Source: an uncultured Collinsella sp. (GTDB taxonomy: Bacteria; Actinomycetota; Coriobacteriia; Coriobacteriales; Coriobacteriaceae). Taken from it: DNA of 21,383 nucleotides. The stretch lies in assembly GCA_902489965.1 (NCBI GenBank), contig CABUCA010000036.1:1-21383 (forward strand). The letters run 5' to 3'. How positions within the stretch are numbered: the first letter of the stretch is position 1; every line of letters begins with the position of its first letter. The notes beneath the pieces were generated by a model, which saw only the letters and a list, made by a program, of their open reading frames with translations, did no database searches and was not told the DNA's origin. This document shows positions 15,450 through 21,383 of the stretch, in pieces. The position numbers and the translations under genes are program-made.

Positions 15450-15974
15450 TTAGTTCTCCTTACCGACGAACATCTCGGAGACCGTCAGGCCACGGCGAGC
15501 CGCGACGTCCTCAGGGCTGGAGAGCTCCTTGAGGCCCTCGACGGCAGCCTTGATGATGTTGAGGCCGTTGTCGGTACCGAGGGACTTGGACAGGACGTTC
15601 TTGATGCCAGCAAGCTCAAAGAGGGGACGCACAGCGCCGCCGGCGATAACGCCGGTACCCTCGACAGCGGGCTTGATGATGATGCGGCCGGCACCAAAGT
15701 GGCCGAGAACCTCGTGCGGGATGGTGCCCTGCTCGGTCACCGGCACGTGGAACATGTTCTTCTTGGCATCGAGAGATGCCTTGGAGATGGCCATGGGCAC
15801 CTCAGCGGACTTGCCCATGCCAACGCCGACGTTGCCCTTGCCGTCGCCAACGACGACGAGAGCGACGAGGCTCATGCGACGACCACCCTTGACGGTCTTC
15901 GACACGCGGTTGATGTAAACGACGCGCTCCTCGAACTCGGAGGCCTCGCGCTGCTGCTTCTGATTACGAGCCAT
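15450..15974 (-). CDS. rpsE: 30S ribosomal protein S5
   Basis: S5 helps form the mRNA entry channel and influences decoding fidelity. Diagnostic parts are FEERVVYINRVSKTVKGGRRMSL (the N-terminal dsRNA-binding-like domain, residues 14-36), VGVGMGKSAEVPMAISKA, and the C-terminal GTGVIAGGAVRPLFELAGIKNVLSKSLGT. Length of 174 aa is typical. AGGAGG lies 10 nt before the ATG at 15972-15974 and overlaps the rplR stop codon. Confidence 0.98.
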   Translation of the reverse strand: MARNQKQQREASEFEERVVYINRVSKTVKGGRRMSLVALVVVGDGKGNVGVGMGKSAEVPMAISKASLDAKKNMFHVPVTEQGTIPHEVLGHFGAGRIIIKPAVEGTGVIAGGAVRPLFELAGIKNVLSKSLGTDNGLNIIKAAVEGLKELSSPEDVAARRGLTVSEMFVGKEN

Positions 15975-15988
15975 GTGCTACATACCTC

Positions 15989-16357
15989 CTAGAACTCGAG
16001 ACCGGCGGCACGAGCACCGTCGGCGAGGGCCTTGACGCGGCCATGGTAGATACGGCCACCGCGATCGAAGGCGACCTTGGTGATGCCGGCCTCGATGGCG
16101 CGCTTGCCAACGAGCTGACCGACCTTCTCCGCAGCCTCCTTGTTCGAGGTGTGGGTGCCCTTGAACTCGGCCTCGAGGGTCGAGGCAGAGACGAGCGTCA
16201 GGCTGGAGCCCTTGCTGTCGTCGATGATCTGGGCATAGATGTTGGCGTTGGTACGGGTCACGCGAAGACGCGGACGCTCGGAGGTACCCGAGACCTTGCC
16301 GCGAACACGACGCTGACGACGCTTGAGGCCTTCCAGCTTCGCCTTATGCTTGTTCAT
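15989..16357 (-). CDS. rplR: 50S ribosomal protein L18
   Basis: L18 binds 5S rRNA and joins it to the large subunit. Diagnostic sequence: RRQRRVRGKVSGTSERPRLRVTRTNANIYAQIIDD, then KVAFDRGGRIYHGRVKALADGARAAGLEF at the end. Length of 122 aa is normal. The ATG at 16355-16357 has AGGAG 7 nt upstream. A 75-nt gap with a hairpin separates it from rplF. Confidence 0.98.
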   Translation of the reverse strand: MNKHKAKLEGLKRRQRRVRGKVSGTSERPRLRVTRTNANIYAQIIDDSKGSSLTLVSASTLEAEFKGTHTSNKEAAEKVGQLVGKRAIEAGITKVAFDRGGRIYHGRVKALADGARAAGLEF

Positions 16358-16385
16358 ACGTAAACTCCTAAAAAGGTTGATCTTG

Positions 16386-16407
16386 CCAGCACCTGACGGG
16401 GTGCTGG
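16386..16407 (-). other. Intercistronic hairpin between rplF and rplR
   Basis: CCAGCACC (16386-16393) and GGTGCTGG (16400-16407) form a perfect 8-bp stem with a 6-nt loop. On the minus strand it is followed by CAAGATCAACC and only later by TTTTTA, so it is not a typical intrinsic terminator. It may be an mRNA processing or stability element. Confidence 0.5.
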
Positions 16408-16432
16408 TCTTATGCGAGTGAGTCGGTTACGA

Positions 16433-16969
16433 CTACTTGGCGGCCTTACCCAGCTTGCGGCGGATGTGCTCGCCAACGTAGTGGATACCCTTGCCCTTGT
16501 AAGGCTCGGGAGGACGATGGCCGCGGATCTCAGCGGCGATCTGACCGACCTGCTGCTTGTTGATACCCTTGACGTTCACGTGGGTGTTGTCGGGAACCTC
16601 GAAGGTGATGCCCTCGGGAGCCTCGACGATCACGGGGTGCGAGAAGCCCAGGGAGAACTCGAGGTTCTTGCCCTTCTGCTGCACGCGGTAACCGACGCCG
16701 GCGAGCTCGAGCTTCTTCTCGAAGCCCTCGGAAACGCCAACAACCATGTTGTGGATGAGGGCGCGGGTGAGGCCGTGGCGGGCACGGGTCTCACGCTCGT
16801 CGTCGGGACGGGAAACGGTGAGAAAATTGTCCTCGACGTTGATAGCGAGCTTCTCAAAGACATCGAGCTCGAGCTGGCCCTTGGGGCCCTTGACGACAAC
16901 GTTGTTGCCGTTGACTGCCACTTCGACTCCGGCGGGAATCTGGACAGGCTTATTACCGATACGAGACAC
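16433..16969 (-). CDS. rplF: 50S ribosomal protein L6 (GTG start)
   Basis: L6 lies near the sarcin-ricin loop and factor-binding site. The sequence SRIGNKPVQIPAGVEVAVNGNNVVVKGPKGQL at the start and RPPEPYKGKGIHYVGEHIRRKLGKAAK at the end are diagnostic. Length of 178 aa is typical, with two related alpha/beta repeats. The start is GTG at 16967-16969 with AAGGAG 6 nt upstream, and it gives the canonical N-terminus. The rpsH-rplF gap is 33 nt. Confidence 0.98.
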   Translation of the reverse strand: MSRIGNKPVQIPAGVEVAVNGNNVVVKGPKGQLELDVFEKLAINVEDNFLTVSRPDDERETRARHGLTRALIHNMVVGVSEGFEKKLELAGVGYRVQQKGKNLEFSLGFSHPVIVEAPEGITFEVPDNTHVNVKGINKQQVGQIAAEIRGHRPPEPYKGKGIHYVGEHIRRKLGKAAK

Positions 16970-17002
16970 GGTGATCTCCTTTCCTTCTACCTACCGAGCG
17001 AA

Positions 17003-17401
17003 TTACCAGACGTAAGCGATGATCTCGCCGCCGACGTTGTGCTTGCGAGCATCGCGGTCGGTCATGACGCCATGGCTGGTGGAAATAATGGCGGTACCAA
17101 GGCCACCGCGGACGCGGGGCATGTCGGCAACGCCGGTGTACTTACGCAGGCCCGGCTTGGAAATGCGGCGGATGCCGTTGATGACCTTAGCCTTCTTGGG
17201 ACCATACTTAAGCGTGATGTGCAGAGTCTTCTGGGGAACGGTGTCCTCGACATCGTAGCCCTCGATGTAGCCCTCCTCGTGCAGAACACGAGCGATCTCG
17301 ACGAGCTTCTTGCTGCTCGGCATGGAGACCGTGGCCTTGTTCACAGAGTTAGCGTTACGGATGCGCGTAAGCATATCTGCGATCGGGTCTGTAAGGTTCA
17401 T
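17003..17401 (-). CDS. rpsH: 30S ribosomal protein S8
   Basis: S8 binds the 16S rRNA central domain; in E. coli it also represses the spc operon by binding its mRNA. Diagnostic: NLTDPIADMLTRIRNANSVNKATVSMPSSKKLVEIARVLHEEGYI at the start and GLGTAIISTSHGVMTDRDARKHNVGGEIIAYVW at the end. Length is 132 aa. The ATG at 17399-17401 has AAGGAG 7 nt upstream. A 119-nt gap lies between it and rpsZ, longer than most gaps here. Confidence 0.98.
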   Translation of the reverse strand: MNLTDPIADMLTRIRNANSVNKATVSMPSSKKLVEIARVLHEEGYIEGYDVEDTVPQKTLHITLKYGPKKAKVINGIRRISKPGLRKYTGVADMPRVRGGLGTAIISTSHGVMTDRDARKHNVGGEIIAYVW

Positions 17402-17520
17402 ACAGATTCTCCTTCGTTCTTGATGAACACGTGCTCTTGGTTCTTCACCGCCCTTAACGGCAAAGCCTTTTTAGCGCGTTTTCCCTGTTCCAAACGGATG
17501 CTTGAAACGCTGGTAGTGAC
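17402..17520 (-). other. 119-nt rpsZ-rpsH intercistronic region
   Basis: On the minus strand AGCGTTT near the rpsZ stop can pair with AAACGCGCT further down (one bulge), and GCC/GGC can form a smaller stem before the rpsH ribosome-binding site. No ORF, terminator or clear promoter was found. An S8-type feedback target or a remnant spacer are both possible; neither is shown. Confidence 0.3.
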
Positions 17521-17706
17521 TTACCAGCTGGCCTTCTTAACGCCGGGAAGCTCGCCCTTGAGTGCAAGCTCACGGAAGCAGACACGGCACAGGCCGAACT
17601 TGCGGTACACAGAGTGCGGACGGCCGCAGCGCTGGCAGCGCGTGTACTCACGAGTAGAGAACTTCTGCTTGCGATTGCACTTGACGATCATCGATGTCTT
17701 AGCCAC
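17521..17706 (-). CDS. rpsZ: 30S ribosomal protein S14, zinc-binding type Z
   Basis: This 61-aa S14 is the short zinc-ribbon form: C24-x2-C27 and C40-x2-C43 with the typical TRCQRCGRPHSVYRKFGLCRVCFRELA core. It joins the 30S head. The start is GTG at 17704-17706 with GGAGG 6 nt upstream, giving the canonical MAKTSMIVK. The type Z form is usual in Gram-positive spc operons; high-zinc-independent paralogues may exist elsewhere in the genome. Confidence 0.98.
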   Translation of the reverse strand: MAKTSMIVKCNRKQKFSTREYTRCQRCGRPHSVYRKFGLCRVCFRELALKGELPGVKKASW

Positions 17707-17740
17707 TTATATCCTCCTCACATAGAGTATTGTTCGCCCC

Positions 17741-17770
17741 AAGCGCCGCCCCCTTGTGGGAACGGCGCTT
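17741..17770. other. Intercistronic hairpin between rplE and rpsZ
   Basis: AAGCGCCG (17741-17748) and CGGCGCTT (17763-17770) form a perfect 8-bp stem, with a small inner CCC/GGG pairing in the loop. It lies 15 nt after the rplE stop and 34 nt before the rpsZ start on the minus strand. No T-tract follows. Confidence 0.5.
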
Positions 17771-17785
17771 ATAGGGCAGGTGAAC

Positions 17786-18343
17786 CTATTTCTTGAACGG
17801 GAAACCGAAGGCGTCCAGAAGGGCCTTGGCCTCCTCATCGGTGTTGGCGGTGGTCACGAAAGTGATGTCCATACCACGCTGGTGATCGACGGAGTCGAAG
17901 TCGATCTCGGGGAAGATGAGCTGCTCGGTGACGCCCATGGAGAAGTTACCACGGCCGTCGAAGCTCTTGGCGGAGATGCCGCGGAAGTCGCGGATACGGG
18001 GGATCGCGACGGAGGTCAGACGATCGAAGAACTCCCACATACGGTCGCCACGCAGGGTAACCTTGCAGCCGATCGGCATACCAGCGCGCAGGCGGAAGGT
18101 AGCGATGGACTTGCGGGCACGGGTGATCATCGGCTGCTGGCCGGTGATGGCGCGCAGGTCGCGCACGGCACCGTCGATGGCCTTGGAATCGGTAGCGGCC
18201 TCGCCGACACCCATGTTCACGACGATCTTCTCAAACTTGGGGATCATCATGACGTTCTCGTACTGGAACTTGTCCTGAAGCTGCTGCTTGACCTCGTTGT
18301 TGTACTTGGTCTTCAGACGCGGCACATACTTCTCTTCTGCCAT
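17786..18343 (-). CDS. rplE: 50S ribosomal protein L5
   Basis: L5 binds 5S rRNA in the central protuberance and contacts P-site tRNA. Diagnostic: KFEKIVVNMGVGEA, TGQQPMITRARKSIATFRLRAGMPIGCKVTLRG, and the end FDSVDHQRGMDITFVTTANTDEEAKALLDAFGFPF. Length of 185 aa is typical. The ATG at 18341-18343 has AAGGAG 6 nt upstream. In most bacteria rplN and rplX lie directly upstream; here the next gene upstream is xdhC after 312 nt, so rplE heads its own unit, with a promoter candidate at 18481-18509. Confidence 0.98.
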   Translation of the reverse strand: MAEEKYVPRLKTKYNNEVKQQLQDKFQYENVMMIPKFEKIVVNMGVGEAATDSKAIDGAVRDLRAITGQQPMITRARKSIATFRLRAGMPIGCKVTLRGDRMWEFFDRLTSVAIPRIRDFRGISAKSFDGRGNFSMGVTEQLIFPEIDFDSVDHQRGMDITFVTTANTDEEAKALLDAFGFPFKK

Positions 18344-18571
18344 TGTTCACTCCTTCTTGGGGTTTTAAGCACGGGGCGTGGCCACGATGGGTTGTCCTCG
18401 TGCCTCCTGGCTGCATCCGCGCCGCTCATGGCATTTCGCGGTTTGGACTCGACGCAGCAGGAGCCGACAAAACAATCGGTACTATACGCGCATTGGGTGC
18501 GTATTTCCAGAAAAACCTCGTCTGCCTGCACAACTCCACAACTCCCCCGCACATAGTGATCCCCAAAAAGC
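18344..18571 (-). promoter_or_regulatory. rplE leader region
   Basis: No ORF is supported here. It holds the promoter candidate at 18481-18509 and then a leader of about 130 nt. In the leader GCACGGGG (18369-18376) and CCTCGTGC (18396-18403) can form a stem with one mismatch, near the rplE ribosome-binding site. A leader of this size before a ribosomal operon may carry feedback control, which is inference. Confidence 0.45.
18481..18509 (-). promoter_or_regulatory. Candidate promoter for the rplE-led operon
   Basis: On the minus strand the -10 box is TATAGT (18481-18486, five of six). The -35 box is TGGAAA (18504-18509, four of six), with a 17-bp spacer. Expected transcript start is near 18474, giving a leader of about 130 nt. 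Its place between the repeat/terminator hairpin and rplE fits independent transcription of the ribosomal genes. Confidence 0.5.
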
Positions 18572-18638
18572 AGTTGCGGTGAAATAGGGACTGTTGGGCG
18601 GCCTAACAGGCTTAAACAATCCGTATTTCACCGCAACT
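18565..18638 (-). terminator. Palindromic repeat copy 1, probable terminator of xdhC
   Basis: Arms at 18572-18595 and 18615-18638 are 24-nt inverted copies with 22 matches, beginning AGTTGCGGTGAAATA. A small inner stem GCCT-AAC-AGGC lies in the 19-nt loop. On the minus strand the hairpin is followed by GC and five T residues (plus-strand A at 18565-18569). It starts 17 nt past the xdhC stop. The same arm recurs at 21357, so it is both a dispersed repeat and terminator-like. Confidence 0.7.
18572..18638. repeat. 67-bp imperfect palindromic repeat element
   Basis: The full palindrome spans two 24-nt arms and a 19-nt centre. Its arm matches the partial copy at 21357-21380 at 23 of 24 positions. 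It has no coding capacity. The size and form resemble REP/MITE-like dispersed elements. Confidence 0.75.
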
Positions 18639-18655
18639 TATTGGTGGGGATGCGA

Positions 18656-19699
18656 TTAGCGCTTGCGGGGGACGAGCTTGGTGCGGCGCAGGTGGATCAT
18701 CTCGGCGGCGATGGAGATGGCGATCTCCTCGGGGTCCTCGGCCTCGATGGCAACGCCGATCGGAAGGTGCAGCTCGCCGATCTGGTCCTGCGTAAAGCCT
18801 TCCTGCTCCAGGCGGGCACGCACAAAGGCCGTCTTGCGGCGCGAGCCAAGACAGCCCAGGTAGGCAGGCTTGGCGCGCATGGCCTGAATCACCACGTCGA
18901 TATCGGACTTGTGACCCGCCGTGGCGACGACCACCAGGTCGCGCGGGCCGATGGGGCACAGCTCGCTCAGGTTCTTGTAATCGACCAAGCGACGATCGTA
19001 GACACCGGGCACCCAATCGGGGGTCAGCGTGCCGGGACGGTCGTCGCACGCCACGACGGCAAAGCCCGCCGCCGTGAGCACCCGCGCCGTCGCGGCGCCC
19101 ACGTGGCCGCAGCCAAAGATATAGGTCAGGCCCTCGGGGCAGAGCGTCTCGATGTGCGCCGCGGGAATCTCGGAGGCGGCGTTGGTGTAGGTGACCTTAC
19201 TCCCCTCCTCCACCAGTGAAAGCCCGGGGCAGCCCGCAATGGTATGGCGCGATGCCTCGCCATGGTACTCGACCACATCGCCCTCCAGGGCCTGAATGAC
19301 AAACGGTTCAAAGTCGATGACGAAGTCGCCGATACGTCGATACGTCAAGACGTCGGCAATTTCCTGGAACAACGGTGCCTGGATCGCATCCAGATGCAGA
19401 TAGCACAGGCAGATGGCTCCGCCGCAGATCATACCGGTATCGGAGTTCTCGCCGCCCATGGTGTAGCGGACCAGACGCGATTGCCCCGCGGCCAGCAGCT
19501 CTCGCGCCTCGTCCAGCGCAAAAAGCTCGATCTTGCCGCCGCCGATGGTGCCCGCCTGGCTACCGTCGGCAAAGACGGCCATCCAGGCGCCCACGCCGCG
19601 CGGCGACGACCCCGCCGTGCCGGCCACGACCACGAGCTCGCACGTCTCGCCAGCACGCAGGGCGACAAGCGCCGCATTCACAGCATCGAGCTTTTCCAT
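18656..19699 (-). CDS. xdhC: XdhC/CoxI family molybdoenzyme maturation protein
   Basis: XdhC/CoxI proteins bind molybdenum cofactor, help sulfurate it and insert it into xanthine-dehydrogenase-type hydroxylases in the cytoplasm. The N-terminal XdhC_CoxI domain shows GSSPRGVGAWMAV (30-42), GGGKIE (53-58) and CGGAICLCY (92-100). The C-terminal Rossmann domain begins YIFGCGHVGAATARVL (193-208) and ends LHLPIGVAIEAEDPEEIAISIAAEMIHLR. Length is 347 aa, so both domains are present. The ATG at 19697-19699 has AGAAGG upstream, 9 nt after the yqeB stop. It is co-transcribed with yqeB. No hydroxylase gene is in the window; the target enzyme must lie elsewhere or beyond the right edge. Confidence 0.92.
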   Translation of the reverse strand: MEKLDAVNAALVALRAGETCELVVVAGTAGSSPRGVGAWMAVFADGSQAGTIGGGKIELFALDEARELLAAGQSRLVRYTMGGENSDTGMICGGAICLCYLHLDAIQAPLFQEIADVLTYRRIGDFVIDFEPFVIQALEGDVVEYHGEASRHTIAGCPGLSLVEEGSKVTYTNAASEIPAAHIETLCPEGLTYIFGCGHVGAATARVLTAAGFAVVACDDRPGTLTPDWVPGVYDRRLVDYKNLSELCPIGPRDLVVVATAGHKSDIDVVIQAMRAKPAYLGCLGSRRKTAFVRARLEQEGFTQDQIGELHLPIGVAIEAEDPEEIAISIAAEMIHLRRTKLVPRKR

Positions 19700-19708
19700 T
19701 GCCGCCTT

Positions 19709-20503
19709 CTATCCTCTAAAGATATCGGTAAGCATAGCGAGTGCCTCGAGCACGCCGCCGCCGACCGACGTCGCCTTGTCCGAAATGTAGTTGATATAGC
19801 TGGCATCGCCGCGCGGATCGACATCGGCGCATTTAAAGCCCTCAGTCACCTGCACGCCGTTCGCCAAAAGCCCGCGCAGACAGCCATCGATCTGCGTGCA
19901 CATGGGCGAATCGCCCGCGTAGCCAATCACGTCTCCGGCGCTCACGATGTCGCCGATCGCGCGGTCGGACCGAAACACGCCGGCGGCGGGGCTGTGGATA
20001 ACGCGCTCCTTGCCATAGCCGGCGATCACGCCCGGCACGCCCGTGTTGGGCTGGGGCGAGCCCTGGGTAATGACGCGGCCCAAAAAATGCCCGCGCATGG
20101 TCTCGACCACGGCGTCGCAATCGACCGGCGCGGTAAAGCCCGGCCCCACGGCGATGACGGTAGGCGCCATGTCGCGCGTGGTGCCCAGGTTGCGCTTGGC
20201 CAAAATCGCGTCGACCACAGCCGCGGGTTTAAGCTCATCGAGCATCTTGGCCTGAGGGTCCACCACGACGGCAACATCCCCCGCTTGGGTAATCTCGAGC
20301 GCCTCTGCCGGCGTCTGCGCCAAGCGAGCGCGAATGCCCTCGACCTGGACCTCGCCCAGGCGAATAGCCTCGCAAAAACTGATTGTGCGGCGGATGCACG
20401 TGGGAACCGCGATATCGGCCATAACGACCGACACGCCGGCGCGCACCAAGCGAGCGGCGACACCCGTGGCGATATCGCCGGCGCCGCGAACATAAACGAG
20501 CAT
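19709..20503 (-). CDS. yqeB: Selenium-dependent molybdenum hydroxylase system protein, YqeB (EF2563) family
   Basis: YqeB is an accessory protein found with selenium-dependent molybdenum hydroxylases; its biochemical step is not established. The N-terminal RGAGDIATGVAARLVRAG (residues 6-23) looks like a nucleotide-binding turn. It is followed by the conserved EAIRLGEVQVEGI, VGPGFTAPVDCDAVVETMRGH, and IHSPAAGVF regions. Length is 264 aa, usual for the family. The ATG at 20501-20503 has GGAGGTG 8 nt upstream. It is first in a two-gene unit with xdhC and divergent from yqeC. This trio is a strong marker that the organism makes a Se-Mo hydroxylase, such as a purine-degrading xanthine dehydrogenase. 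Confidence 0.92.
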   Translation of the reverse strand: MLVYVRGAGDIATGVAARLVRAGVSVVMADIAVPTCIRRTISFCEAIRLGEVQVEGIRARLAQTPAEALEITQAGDVAVVVDPQAKMLDELKPAAVVDAILAKRNLGTTRDMAPTVIAVGPGFTAPVDCDAVVETMRGHFLGRVITQGSPQPNTGVPGVIAGYGKERVIHSPAAGVFRSDRAIGDIVSAGDVIGYAGDSPMCTQIDGCLRGLLANGVQVTEGFKCADVDPRGDASYINYISDKATSVGGGVLEALAMLTDIFRG

Positions 20504-20605
20504 TCCCGGGGCACCTCCCTGTGCTACGGTTTGAGCAGAGCAAAAGCGGCTCGACCGCTACTCTGATGATTATTTATTATCACAGTATTATACGGCGGTG
20601 AACAG
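20504..20605. promoter_or_regulatory. Divergent yqeB/yqeC promoter region
   Basis: An AT-rich island (about 20568-20596) stands out from the GC-rich surroundings. It holds the 9-bp palindrome GTATTATAC (20585-20593), which gives TATTAT on the plus strand and a perfect TATAAT on the minus strand. I could not find convincing -35 boxes at the right spacing on either strand. If TATTAT serves yqeC, its leader would be very short (about 8 nt). Confidence 0.4.
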
Positions 20606-21340
20606 ATGGAAACGGTTAGCGGCAATCTTGCCTCGGCGCTCAGGATCGAGCCGGACATTACCGCGATTATCGGCAGCGGCGGCAAGTCGACGTTGCTCAA
20701 AACGCTGGGTCTTGAGCTCATGCGCGCTGGCGGCCGCGTGCTCCTCTGCACCACCACGCATATGCTTCCCGTTGCCGGCGTGCCATGGGACGGGTCGAAT
20801 CGTCGCCTGGACGCCGTGCCTTGGAAGCCGGGCGCCTCGCATGTCCCCGGTTGCACCTGCGAGGCCTGCGCGGGCCTTGCACGCGGAGGCATCTGCCAGG
20901 CAGGCATCTTGGACCCGGAGACAGGCAAGCTCTCCGCCCCCGCCGAGCCGCTCGACCAGCTGGCGCAGCGCTTTGACTATGTGTTGGCCGAGGCAGATGG
21001 CAGCAAGCGACTCCCGCTCAAGGCGCATGCCGCCTGGGAGCCGGTAATTCCCGCCGCCACGGCAAACGTTGTCTGGGTCGTCGGCGCCTCGGGACTGGGC
21101 AAACCCGTCGCCGAGGTTGTCCACCGCCCCGAGCTCTTTTGCGAGCGTTGCGGCTGCGAGCTCACCGACACTGCCACCCCAGAGCGCGTCGCCCAGGTGC
21201 TCAATGCCGAGCTGCGGATGCTGAACCTCAACAATGCCCGCGTCATGCTCAACCAAGTCGACACGCTCAGCGACCCCACGATGGCCGACCGCTTCGAGGC
21301 AGCCCTCGGCCGCCCCCTCATCGCCACCAGCCTCAAGTAG
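20606..21340 (+). CDS. yqeC: Selenium cofactor biosynthesis protein YqeC
   Basis: YqeC is a P-loop protein that accompanies selenium-dependent molybdenum hydroxylases. The P-loop GSGGKST is at residues 23-29, CTTTHM at 48-53, and the family hallmark EADGSKRLPLKAHAAWEPVIP at 129-149. The C-terminal half carries VVGASGLGKP and the late LNQVDTL (a G4-like NxxD). Length is 244 aa. Unusual are two Cys clusters: C83-x-C85-x2-C88-x8-C97 and C179-x2-C182-x-C184. The ATG at 20606 has a weak ribosome-binding site (GGCGGTG). It is divergent from yqeB, and a repeat copy begins 16 nt past the stop codon. Confidence 0.92.
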   Translation: METVSGNLASALRIEPDITAIIGSGGKSTLLKTLGLELMRAGGRVLLCTTTHMLPVAGVPWDGSNRRLDAVPWKPGASHVPGCTCEACAGLARGGICQAGILDPETGKLSAPAEPLDQLAQRFDYVLAEADGSKRLPLKAHAAWEPVIPAATANVVWVVGASGLGKPVAEVVHRPELFCERCGCELTDTATPERVAQVLNAELRMLNLNNARVMLNQVDTLSDPTMADRFEAALGRPLIATSLK

Positions 21341-21356
21341 CCGGCCCCATCTCGTC

Positions 21357-21383
21357 AGTTGCGGTGAAATACGGACTGTTTGG
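21357..21383. repeat. Palindromic repeat copy 2, cut by the window edge
   Basis: The 24-nt arm at 21357-21380 begins AGTTGCGGTGAAATACGGAC. It matches the left arm of copy 1 at 23 of 24 positions and the inverse of its right arm at 23 of 24. The second arm, if present, lies outside the window. It starts 16 nt after the yqeC stop, mirroring the 17 nt between xdhC and copy 1, so it is a likely yqeC terminator. Confidence 0.7.

Noticed and set aside
16412..17725. 437-aa plus-strand ORF opposite rplF, rpsH and rpsZ
   Set aside because: Antisense shadow over three conserved ribosomal genes; no family signature.
19244..20566. 440-aa plus-strand ORF opposite xdhC and yqeB
   Set aside because: Ala/Arg/His-rich shadow frame with no motif; the minus-strand genes have clear family blocks and ribosome-binding sites.
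18572..21383. CRISPR array
   Set aside because: Only two widely spaced palindromic copies flank protein genes; there is no regular repeat-spacer pattern and there are no cas genes.
18344..21383. Classic transposon carrying xdhC-yqeB-yqeC
   Set aside because: No transposase or integrase is present and no target-site duplication can be judged because the second repeat is cut off. The repeat-bounded pattern is kept as a finding, but a transposon call is not supported.

Overview
The window is GC-rich bacterial chromosomal DNA. Its core is a long minus-strand ribosomal-protein operon covering the distal spc part and the alpha part. Three things suggest a Gram-positive actinomycete relative, most likely class Coriobacteriia (a Collinsella-like gut organism): the zinc-ribbon type S14, the adenylate kinase with a four-cysteine LID, and the order secY-adk-map-infA-rpmJ-rpsM-rpsK-rpsD-rpoA-rplQ-truA. 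The genus is inferred from general character; no database search was possible.

Left part (1-5930). A minus-strand pair encodes a U32 'peptidase' of the RlhA/YdcP length class and tyrosyl-tRNA synthetase. Divergent from it on the plus strand is a class A penicillin-binding protein with a Thr/Gly/Pro-rich tail. That gene ends at a strong terminator and converges on argR.

Middle-left (5931-8592). Three minus-strand genes, truA, an orphan family-2-like glycosyltransferase and argR, lie downstream of the operon terminator at 8562-8592.

Core (8619-18343). Eighteen minus-strand genes run rplE, rpsZ, rpsH, rplF, rplR, rpsE, rpmD, rplO, secY, adk, map, infA, rpmJ, rpsM, rpsK, rpsD, rpoA, rplQ. They supply ribosomal proteins, the Sec translocon channel, initiation factor 1, RNA polymerase alpha, and two housekeeping enzymes. 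Most gaps are short or overlap (secY/rplO by 7 nt, map/adk by 4 nt). A few wider gaps (infA-rpmJ, rpsH-rpsZ, rplF-rplR, rpsZ-rplE) hold hairpins. Non-ATG starts are frequent: TTG for rpsM and GTG for rpsZ, rplF, secY and probably infA.

Right part (18344-21383). rplE is the first ribosomal gene seen. The usual upstream neighbours rplX and rplN are absent, at least up to the window edge. In their place is a small molybdenum-hydroxylase maturation cassette: xdhC and yqeB on the minus strand, with yqeC divergent on the plus strand. YqeB and YqeC belong to the accessory set of selenium-dependent molybdenum hydroxylases. Copies of one palindromic repeat lie just past the last stop codon on each side of the cassette. 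The internal copy also looks like an intrinsic terminator. The most interesting reading is that a repeat-bounded maturation cassette sits inside, or at a break in, the spc operon, with rplE driven by its own promoter at about 18481-18509.
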